A stretch of 64,000 nucleotides of DNA, taken from an uncultured Clostridia bacterium. Lineage in GTDB: Bacteria; Bacillota; Clostridia; Oscillospirales; Ruminococcaceae. The stretch spans positions 1-64,000 of the forward strand of contig CANRJA010000010.1 of NCBI GenBank assembly GCA_947630825.1. The letters run 5' to 3'. The first letter of the stretch is position 1. Every line of letters starts with the position of its first letter. The position numbers and the translations under genes were made by a program. Below the pieces are notes generated by a model. It saw only the letters and a list, made by a program, of their open reading frames with translations. It was not told the origin of the DNA and did no database searches. Positions 56,543 through 64,000 of this stretch are shown piece by piece.

Positions 56543-57418
56543 TTATTGTCTGTTTATCCAGTCTATCGCAAGCTCGACCCACTTTTCGTTTACAGGAACT
56601 ATATGATGCTCACCGGTCGAGGTCTGGTAATTGCAAAGCGAAAGCCCGTGGTTTCCCCACTCGAATATGTGAGCCTCAAACGAAATTTTATACTTCGACA
56701 AAGCCGTCATATAACGCAGTGAGTTTTCAACAGGTACAGCCGAATCATCAGCCGTGTGCCAGAGAAATGTGGGCGGCGTAGACTTTGAGACCCTATTCTC
56801 AAGAGAGACAAGCTCACGTATTTTTAACGCCTCGTCATTTGATTTGTCATCGCCCAAAAGATTTAATATGCTTGTTTCGTGGGTAAATTCACTGTCGCTG
56901 GTTATAACAGGATAGCATAAAATGCAACCATTGGGCTTTATATCTTCAGACTTTACACCTAATGGTTGTGTAAGAATATCCTTATCGTAGAAATTAGCAA
57001 CCGACGCCGCTAAATGGCCTCCTGCCGAAAAGCCAAGAACAAAAATCTTATCCTTATCGACCTGATATTTATCAGCATTGTCTCTTACATACTTAACTGC
57101 ACTTGCAAGCTCCAGAGCGGCAGTCGGAAACTTTTTATTCACGCAAGAGTATCTCAGCACAAATGACGCTATTCCGTGACCTGCAAACCTAAGTGCTACA
57201 GGCTCGTTTTCCCTGTCAGAATTGTAGTCGTATCCTCCGCCCGGGCAAATTATAACCGCAGGAAATCTTTTCTCTCCTATCTCCTCAGACTTAGACGTGC
57301 AATAGCTCGTCAGCGTTGGGGTACAGCCATCTCCGTTAAGACCTGCTTTTTCATAATCGACTTTGATATTGATAGTTTCAAAAATCATAATATTCTCCAT
57401 TCTTTTTACTTTATGCAT
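56543..57418 (-). CDS. Alpha/beta hydrolase, acetylxylan-esterase-like (likely start at the internal ATG near 57388)
   Basis: AVIICPGGGYDYNSDRENEPVALRFAGHGI, VLGFSAGGHLAASVA, TFLWHTADDSAVP, WGNHGL. Confidence 0.85.
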   Translation of the reverse strand: MHKVKRMENIMIFETINIKVDYEKAGLNGDGCTPTLTSYCTSKSEEIGEKRFPAVIICPGGGYDYNSDRENEPVALRFAGHGIASFVLRYSCVNKKFPTAALELASAVKYVRDNADKYQVDKDKIFVLGFSAGGHLAASVANFYDKDILTQPLGVKSEDIKPNGCILCYPVITSDSEFTHETSILNLLGDDKSNDEALKIRELVSLENRVSKSTPPTFLWHTADDSAVPVENSLRYMTALSKYKISFEAHIFEWGNHGLSLCNYQTSTGEHHIVPVNEKWVELAIDWINRQ

Positions 57419-57546
57419 TTATACTGTATTTTATAGTAACACAAAAGGTTAATAATTTCAACAAGAGAAGGTCATTCTATTGAGACATAAAATTGACATT
57501 ACATATAAGGCATGGTAAAATGTTATAAAATTTTTATATTAATTAA

Positions 57547-59031
57547 ATGGAGGTTTCTATGAAATACACAAACCCTGTTGTAAAGGGCTTTTACCCAGAT
57601 CCCAGCGTTTGCTTTGCTAATGGAAAATTCTATATGGTGTGCAGCTCTTTTCAATATTTTCCGGGCGTTCCACTGTTTGAAAGTGAAAACCTCGTGAACT
57701 GGACGCAGATAGGTCACGTTCTAACACGTAAAAGTCAGGTTATGCTTGAGAAAGTAAACAGCTCGGGCGGAGTTTTCGCACCTACCATAAGATACAACAA
57801 CGGCAGATTTTATATGGTAACCACCAACGATACTACGCATCAGAATTTTTATGTTTACACCGACGACATTTACAGCGAGTGGTCTGAACCGATTTATGTT
57901 GATCAGGGTGGAATTGACCCGTCTCTGTATTTTGAGAACGGCAGAGCATATTTTATCAGCAACGGAACCGACGATTATGGCGTCGGCGGAGTTGTTCAGT
58001 GTGAAATCAATATTGAAACAGGTGATAAGCTTTCTCACAGTAAATCTATATGGCAAGGCTCAGGCGGACGCTTTCTTGAAAGCCCGCATATGTATAAAAT
58101 CAACGGCAAATACTATCTTATGGCTGCCGAAGGCGGAACAGAGTACGGTCATATGATTACATACGCAAGAGCAGACGATATTTGGGGGAAATTTGAAAGC
58201 TATCCGAATAACCCTGTTCTCACCAACCGCAATAAAGCACCCTTTATAATTCAAGGTATAGGACACGGCGATCTGATACAGGATAAATACGGCGACTGGC
58301 ATATTCTTAGTCTGGGATTCCGTCAGATGGATTTATGGCGACCTTATCATCAGCTTGGCAGAGAGGTTTTTCTAACTCCTGTTAAATTTTATGAAAACGG
58401 CTGGTTCACCGCCGGCAAAAACGGCACAACTGACGAAAGCTACGAAATTCAAGGGGATTTTGTTCAACATGATAAAAAGCATTATACATTTGATAACACA
58501 AAGTGGAATATAGACTGGTGCTATCTTCGCCACCCCCATGAGGAGAACTATGAATTCTCTGATAATAAATTGACCTTAAACGGCACAAACATTACGCTTG
58601 ACGAAGCCGATTCGCCGACGTTTATCGGCATAAGGCAAAAGGATTTCAACCTCACACTCTCCTGCAATGTTACTGTTCATAACGGCGAGGGAGGAATAAC
58701 TTTCTATATGACCGAGAACGAGCATTACGATATTGCAATTAGCAGGACTGAAAGCGGTTACGAGGCTGTTCTAAAGCTCAATATCGGCGGAGTAAAGCAT
58801 ATTCAAAACAGGGTAAGTCTTAAATATGGAAATGCAAAGTTAGTTGTTTGTGCAAATAATTTTTGCTATAATTTTATTGTCGTTGATGAGGGCAAAGAGA
58901 TTAAGCTAGGTTGGGGCGACCCGAAATATCTTTCCAGCGAAGTTGCAGAAGGCTTTACGGGAGTTATTATGGCTCTTTATGCCATAAACGGCAGAGCCGA
59001 GTTTGAAAATTTCGACTGCTTATATGAATAA
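57547..59031 (+). CDS. GH43-like beta-xylosidase/arabinofuranosidase
   Basis: YTNPVVKGFYPDPSVCFANGKFYMVCSSFQYFPGVPLFESENLVNW; GIDPSLYFENGRAYFI; RFLESPHMYKINGKYYLMAAEGGTEYGHM. Confidence 0.92.
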   Translation: MEVSMKYTNPVVKGFYPDPSVCFANGKFYMVCSSFQYFPGVPLFESENLVNWTQIGHVLTRKSQVMLEKVNSSGGVFAPTIRYNNGRFYMVTTNDTTHQNFYVYTDDIYSEWSEPIYVDQGGIDPSLYFENGRAYFISNGTDDYGVGGVVQCEINIETGDKLSHSKSIWQGSGGRFLESPHMYKINGKYYLMAAEGGTEYGHMITYARADDIWGKFESYPNNPVLTNRNKAPFIIQGIGHGDLIQDKYGDWHILSLGFRQMDLWRPYHQLGREVFLTPVKFYENGWFTAGKNGTTDESYEIQGDFVQHDKKHYTFDNTKWNIDWCYLRHPHEENYEFSDNKLTLNGTNITLDEADSPTFIGIRQKDFNLTLSCNVTVHNGEGGITFYMTENEHYDIAISRTESGYEAVLKLNIGGVKHIQNRVSLKYGNAKLVVCANNFCYNFIVVDEGKEIKLGWGDPKYLSSEVAEGFTGVIMALYAINGRAEFENFDCLYE

Positions 59032-59067
59032 TTGATTTTTTATTATTTTTTATATAGTACGGATATT

Positions 59068-59110
59068 AATTTCACCTATCGGGCAAACTAAACCTGATAG
59101 GTGAAATTTT
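59068..59110 (+). terminator. Terminator after the GH43 gene
   Basis: AATTTCACCTATCgggcaaactaaacctGATAGGTGAAATTTTATTTT. Confidence 0.75.
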
Positions 59111-59162
59111 ATTTTCGTCAAAAACAAGAAGGGAGAAATCCCCTAAGTGGGGTAATTATATT

Positions 59163-59444
59163 ATGGCAAAGCAAGGTATGAAGCGTCCTGACAGGACGCA
59201 TACACATCCGCTTAATGAACAAGCGGCTGTTCCAGAAATTCAGGGAAAGGCTAAAAGCGGTAAGGAGAAGGCAAGACCGATTATACCGGGCACAAGTGCG
59301 CCTGCGCAAAAGGTTTACCACTCCACTCCGCATAAGCACAGCGGCGACAAGCCGATAGCTGACATTTATCCTGTGATAGACACTGATTTGGCAAGGGATA
59401 ATCTTGAAAATGACATTCCTGATGCGGATTTGCAGGATATGTAG
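59163..59444 (+). CDS. Small hypothetical protein (93 aa)
   Basis: Plausible coding composition: MAKQGMKRPDRTHTHPLNEQAAVPEIQGKAKSGKEKARPIIPGTSAPAQKVYHSTPHKHSGDKPIADIYPVIDTDLARDNLENDIPDADLQDM. Confidence 0.6.
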   Translation: MAKQGMKRPDRTHTHPLNEQAAVPEIQGKAKSGKEKARPIIPGTSAPAQKVYHSTPHKHSGDKPIADIYPVIDTDLARDNLENDIPDADLQDM

Positions 59445-59450
59445 CTATCA

Positions 59451-59555
59451 GAGGCAAGAGGCAAGAGGTAAGATGCAAGAGGTAAGAGGCAAGAGGAAAG
59501 AGGCAAGAGGTAAGAGGCAAGAGGTAAGATGCAAGAGGTAAGAGGTAAGAGGCAA
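59451..59555. repeat. Heptanucleotide tandem repeat, 15 units of GAGG(C/T)AA-like
   Basis: gaggcaa gaggcaa gaggtaa gatgcaa gaggtaa gaggcaa gaggaaa gaggcaa gaggtaa gaggcaa gaggtaa gatgcaa gaggtaa gaggtaa gaggcaa. Confidence 0.93.
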
Positions 59556-59842
59556 GTTTCGAGAGGTATTTTTAAATCAGCCCAAAAATAGCACCACGAA
59601 ATTATTTTTTCTGTATTTATTCTTGAACTAATGGTAATTTTATGATATAATTTGAATAATAGTACAATTAAGTATTATTTTACAACAATATGCATTAAAT
59701 TCTTACACATTTTGTACATTAAAAATCCCTATCAGCTGGGATATTAAGCTGATAGGGATTAGGTAAAATATGAAGAAATCCTCCACATTCCTACAAATAT
59801 ATTATATGACATTATTTAGAAAATGTCAAGGAGGAATTTTTC

Positions 59843-60403
59843 ATGAAAAGAATTGTATCAATTCTAACAACAATTACCATGCTGCTGACTATGATAATCG
59901 CACCAATTTCAACTTCGGCTGCAACCATCAAAAAACCAGCTAAAGTAAGTTTGAGAAGTGTTATCACTATTTCAACAAGTTCCGTAAAAGTAACATGGAA
60001 AAACATTGAAAAGGCGACCGGATATCAAATAAAGGTATCCACTAACAATAATTTTAGCAAAGCTAAAACTATAAACACAGTAAACGCCTCAAAAAAGACA
60101 ATAAAAAAGTTAAAGTCGGGTACAAAATACTATGTAAAGGTCAGAGCATACACAAAAATAAACGGTAACAAAAAGTACGGAAATTGGAGTAAAATCAAAA
60201 CAGCAAAAACAAAAGCAAAAGTAAAGAAAACCTCTTCTACCACTGCATCATATAGTTCTACCTATGTATTAAACCCTAACTCTATGAAAGTACATAAAAA
60301 AGGTTGCAGAACATTTAAATATGAAAGTCGATATCCAACGACGACAAGTTTATCTTGGGCATTAAAAAACGGATACTCTCAATGTAAAATATGTTGGAGA
60401 TAA
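59843..60403 (+). CDS. Secreted Fn3-like domain protein with C-terminal His/Cys motif
   Basis: Signal peptide; VKVTWKNIEKATGYQIKVSTNNNF...YYVKVRAY; C-terminal YVLNPNSMKVHKKGCRTFKYES...SLSWALKNGYSQCKICWR. Confidence 0.75.
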   Translation: MKRIVSILTTITMLLTMIIAPISTSAATIKKPAKVSLRSVITISTSSVKVTWKNIEKATGYQIKVSTNNNFSKAKTINTVNASKKTIKKLKSGTKYYVKVRAYTKINGNKKYGNWSKIKTAKTKAKVKKTSSTTASYSSTYVLNPNSMKVHKKGCRTFKYESRYPTTTSLSWALKNGYSQCKICWR

Positions 60404-60428
60404 AACATTAATAATTTAACAATAAAAA

Positions 60429-60465
60429 GAAAAAGAGCTACTAGACCAAAAGTCTAATAGCTCTT
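60429..60465. terminator. Bidirectional terminator AAAGAGCTAcTAGAC...GTCTAaTAGCTCTTT
   Basis: Strong stem between convergent genes. Confidence 0.75.
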
Positions 60466-60498
60466 TACTTTTACAATAATATTGACATTTTGTTGTCA

Positions 60499-63348
60499 TT
60501 ATCTTTGCTTATTATTTTCTAAAAACTTTTCGATTCTAAGATCTTTAACATCCATTTCTCTATCTCTATAATTTAGATACAATTCTTTATATATAACATC
60601 TCTTTCTGAAATATACAAACCTTTTTCTATTAATATGTTCTTAAATTTTTCAAAATCTCCATTTTCGTTTAAGAGTTTCCATATCCAATATGCTAAATCA
60701 ATAATTTGTTCTTTTTTATTTTTCTCTATTTCCTTAATACTATAGTCAATAAATAAAAGATATCCTATAAGAACATTTGTACATTTTTTTGAACAATGGA
60801 TTATAAGAATAAGCAAAAGCAGCAATTTTTCTTTATCCTCAGTTGCTTCACATACTAATTCTAATAGCATTTTAGGTGTAGAGTAGAAATAAAAAGAAGT
60901 ATTCGCCTCAAACTGATAATCAAAAAATCTACTTATATCTACCTCAGCTTTATTTAACATAATTAAAGAAATTATAGATGTATATACTTGCGGATATTTT
61001 AGCACATTTTCCATACCCTCATCTAAGAAGTATTGCAATAATATCTCATTTTTCTTATCTTTACTTTTTTTAATGTTATTTCTATTTCGCACTATAGAAA
61101 AAAGTTCAGAAGTATGTGTTATAAATTCCTTCTTTAATTGTTCAACAACATTTTGATTAAACTCATTATCTAAATAATACAATGAATCTATAACTTCTCC
61201 CAACTTGTCATTATTTAGTGTTTCTTCGCAAAACATTTTAGCCAACATTTTACTATCATATCTAATATCAGATTCTTCTATTCCCATATATTTTCGGTGG
61301 CGGAAACTGTTAGCTATTTCCACATAACGTGGATAAAATAAGATTGTTTTATTATATCTGGAATGGAATTTAGGTTTTAACATGTTATGACTATATAAAT
61401 CAGAAATGATTAAAAAAATATCAGTACTATTATCCAAATTATTAGTTTTTTCTAATTTTAGATTATCAAATAAGTAATTAATGATACCATTATGCTGTTT
61501 TGGATCATCCTTTTGAATTATAACTTCTATAATCAATCTTGCTAATTCATCGTGATTTGAATCTCCAATCCATTCTTGTAATAGTTTAGTGAGATCATCA
61601 TTATCATATTCCTTTGTAAAATACACAGCCAAAAAATATTCATAAAACGTCTTATGTGCAAAATCTAAAACATCCTCATCAATTTCTCGTATAAGCTCAG
61701 TCCTACCAACTAAATACTCCGCATATTGTTTTACTGCATCCCCCCAATTTATTTCATCCTCAACCTCTATGGCATTTAAAACGGCTTTTCTTAATTCATT
61801 ATAACTAAATCTATATCCAATATTTTCAGTAATATGTGAATATTTATAAAAAGCTATTCTAGGAAGCACAGAATCTATCCCTAAAATGTTTTTTGCTTTC
61901 TCACTTAATATAAATGCACCTTTTCTGTCTTCCCTTATTGTTAAGAACGTATCTATACATTTCTTGTAAAATTCAACTCTTCTATTAGGTAAGTTTTTTT
62001 CTATATCAAAAATAACTAATGCCAAAATAAGCACAATAGGATTTTTTATAAGATTTTTACATCTCGCTCTTTTTACCTCTTTAGAAAATTTATCCCAAAA
62101 ATCTTCAAAATCTTTTTTTTGATAATTAGAGCAAAACCAATTTTCACTGTATTCTTTTTTTTGTGTTTCTCTAAAATCATTTATTTTTATATGGAGAAAG
62201 CTATCATCAAATCTATTTCTTAAATATCCTGCCTCTCTTGTCGATATAATAAACCTATTAAGATAATATATTTCGCAGAAACTTGCTATCTCATTTCTAA
62301 CTTTTTCCCTTACCTTTTGAGTAGGAATTTCATCAAGCGCATCCAAAATTATTAAACATTTTCCTTCATCCAAAAATCCGGCTAAAAATTTTTCGATTTC
62401 TGAAAAATTCATTTTAGTTCTTTTAATTTTTTTGCTAAATTCTTTGGCAATACACCAGAGTAAGTCTTCATTATTTTCACCGATTTCTTTTGCATATTCT
62501 TTTAAATCAATCTTTATTTTTAAAGAATATGAATTATACATTTTTTCGTAGTTACAAAACAAATAATTTAGTGTTGTAGATTTTCCTAAACCTGCTGCAC
62601 CAATTAAAACAATTTTATTTCCAATATTAAAAAAATCCTTTAATTGTATTAATTCAATCCGTTGCAAACCATTTCTATATATATCTCGAGATTCTTTAGT
62701 AATATAATATGAGAATGTATTTTCTACATAAAACTTGTCAATATCCTGTGCCTTTTTATTTTCAACCCCAGATATTCCTGTAAAACGAATAATTCCATAC
62801 TCCTTTTTACAAGTCTCATGATATACTTTTATTTCTTCATCTTTTATTTGTACTCTACATTTACTTAAAGATGCAAAGTATTTCTTCATATTTTCTTCAC
62901 TTTCTGATATTTTAGTCATAATATACCTATGCGAAATTGTCATTAATTGTAATGTTGCATTTAATTCTGGGGACTCCATTATCATTTTATGCAGATATGA
63001 TTCGTATAATACCTTTATTGTATTAATAAAATCTCTTACCTCTGTATGTTTAACAGACGGACATTCTTCATATATGTATTCTTCAATATTATCTATATAT
63101 TCTGAATTACTCATACCATCCCTAATTGAGCAAAAATAATTTTTAATTATTTCAATAAAATTTCTACTTTGTACTAACAAATAAAACTCATTACAATCCA
63201 ATGATGTATCGGCAAAAGAATTCATATTTTTCTCAATCATTGAAGTAATTATATTATTAAGTTTTTCCCTTTTCCTTTTATCTATCCAATTAATACATAC
63301 TGCTTCACTTAATGCTGAAACTATCGATAGTATAATATCTTTCCACAT
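60499..63348 (-). CDS. NACHT-type STAND NTPase (NLR-like), candidate antiphage protein
   Basis: Walker A VLIGAAGLGKSTTLNYL, Walker B CLIILDALDEIPTQ, sensor-like FIISTREAGYL, downstream DFAHKTFYEYFLAVYFTKEY; helical C-terminal half. Confidence 0.85.
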   Translation of the reverse strand: MWKDIILSIVSALSEAVCINWIDKRKREKLNNIITSMIEKNMNSFADTSLDCNEFYLLVQSRNFIEIIKNYFCSIRDGMSNSEYIDNIEEYIYEECPSVKHTEVRDFINTIKVLYESYLHKMIMESPELNATLQLMTISHRYIMTKISESEENMKKYFASLSKCRVQIKDEEIKVYHETCKKEYGIIRFTGISGVENKKAQDIDKFYVENTFSYYITKESRDIYRNGLQRIELIQLKDFFNIGNKIVLIGAAGLGKSTTLNYLFCNYEKMYNSYSLKIKIDLKEYAKEIGENNEDLLWCIAKEFSKKIKRTKMNFSEIEKFLAGFLDEGKCLIILDALDEIPTQKVREKVRNEIASFCEIYYLNRFIISTREAGYLRNRFDDSFLHIKINDFRETQKKEYSENWFCSNYQKKDFEDFWDKFSKEVKRARCKNLIKNPIVLILALVIFDIEKNLPNRRVEFYKKCIDTFLTIREDRKGAFILSEKAKNILGIDSVLPRIAFYKYSHITENIGYRFSYNELRKAVLNAIEVEDEINWGDAVKQYAEYLVGRTELIREIDEDVLDFAHKTFYEYFLAVYFTKEYDNDDLTKLLQEWIGDSNHDELARLIIEVIIQKDDPKQHNGIINYLFDNLKLEKTNNLDNSTDIFLIISDLYSHNMLKPKFHSRYNKTILFYPRYVEIANSFRHRKYMGIEESDIRYDSKMLAKMFCEETLNNDKLGEVIDSLYYLDNEFNQNVVEQLKKEFITHTSELFSIVRNRNNIKKSKDKKNEILLQYFLDEGMENVLKYPQVYTSIISLIMLNKAEVDISRFFDYQFEANTSFYFYSTPKMLLELVCEATEDKEKLLLLLILIIHCSKKCTNVLIGYLLFIDYSIKEIEKNKKEQIIDLAYWIWKLLNENGDFEKFKNILIEKGLYISERDVIYKELYLNYRDREMDVKDLRIEKFLENNKQR

Positions 63349-63796
63349 TTTCTTTTTCTCCTTATTATTTCATCACTTTGCACTTACTTTAGGATAATTA
63401 CTTTAATTATACCGTAATTATGCTTATATTTATGTTTATTTATGTTTATTTACATCTTATTCGCTATGTTGCCACGTGATAAACCTGTTTTAACCTTATA
63501 AAATGTACTAACTCTGGCTACATTTTTTTATGTGTATCAAATAATATTTTACGTTTTTGCTTATAAATGAAGGAGTTTTATTATAACTTTTTTTATTTTC
63601 ACAAATAACATATTTTTCTTGCCAGTAATGATTCTCATTTTCTTGAATTTTTATTAATATAACATATTCTTTAAATAAAATCAAGTTTTTTCTTTTATTT
63701 TCTATAAATTTGTCGTTTTTAACCGCTGGGACTTCTAATAATTCATATGATATATGATAAATTTATCAGTTCAATTATTTAATTAAGGCCTTAAGT

Positions 63797-64000
63797 TCAA
63801 AAGCCTTTAACAAACGAATAGCCAAATTCAGTGCTTTGGAAGACATAACAATTAACATTGTCATTACTTTCTGACAGAGTAAAAACACAAATAGTCTGAA
63901 CAGTTACCGTTCTTTTTGTCACCATTCGGTCATAAACTTTTCCTTTCAAATCACCGGAATACATCCATCTTCTATCCTGCTCATAAAAACAGCAGTGTCC
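63797..64000 (-). CDS. 3' part of an uncharacterised CDS running off the right edge (not in ORF track)
   Basis: Open frame to window end: GHCCFYEQDRRWMYSGDLKGKVYDRMVTKRTVTVQTICVFTLSESNDNVNCYVFQSTEFGYSFVKGF*. Confidence 0.5.
   Translation of the reverse strand, partial: GHCCFYEQDRRWMYSGDLKGKVYDRMVTKRTVTVQTICVFTLSESNDNVNCYVFQSTEFGYSFVKGF

Noticed and set aside
59281-59520. Minus-strand ORF rich in SCLLPLTS repeats
   Set aside because: Translation of the heptanucleotide array; no RBS or conserved content
59451-59555. Possible CRISPR array
   Set aside because: 7-nt contiguous tandem units with no spacers; no cas genes in the window
59725-59760. Strong hairpin AATCCCTATCAGCT...AGCTGATAGGGATT as a terminator or regulatory RNA
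   Set aside because: Has a T-run only on the minus strand where no adjacent gene ends; kept as unexplained rather than called

Overview
This 64 kb chromosomal window looks like a low-GC Firmicute, probably Oscillospiraceae/Ruminococcus-like (inferred from gene content only). The housekeeping and metabolic backbone includes glpK, an ArsR-family repressor with a metal P-type ATPase, pyrD/pyrK, a PdxK-type kinase, mecA, rpe, dipicolinate synthase A/B, nadA, RNase P RNA, a T-box leader with acetolactate synthase and citramalate synthase, comM, cdaA/cdaR, xylan and galactoside hydrolases, and three tRNAs. The accessory content is richer. (1) A ~12.5 kb same-strand locus (31.9-44.3 kb) encodes a Ser/Thr kinase, a PP2C phosphatase and a vWA protein, surrounded by zinc-ribbon/single-TM/SH3 or Fn3 proteins and large secreted repeat proteins; this is my best candidate for an undescribed envelope signalling system. 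(2) A dispersed repeat family has a left end that is a palindrome centred on TGA, placed on the stop codon of host genes or directly after a tRNA CCA, and in some copies has a heptanucleotide-periodic tail. (3) An ECF sigma/putative anti-sigma pair is preceded by a TTG-start small ORF absent from the supplied track, with an orphan anti-sigma paralogue nearby. (4) A NACHT-type STAND NTPase is a candidate defence gene. (5) A basic Fn3-like C-terminal domain recurs in at least six proteins, and decayed gene copies are present. No CRISPR array and no transposase were recognised. All family calls are by eye; no searches were run.
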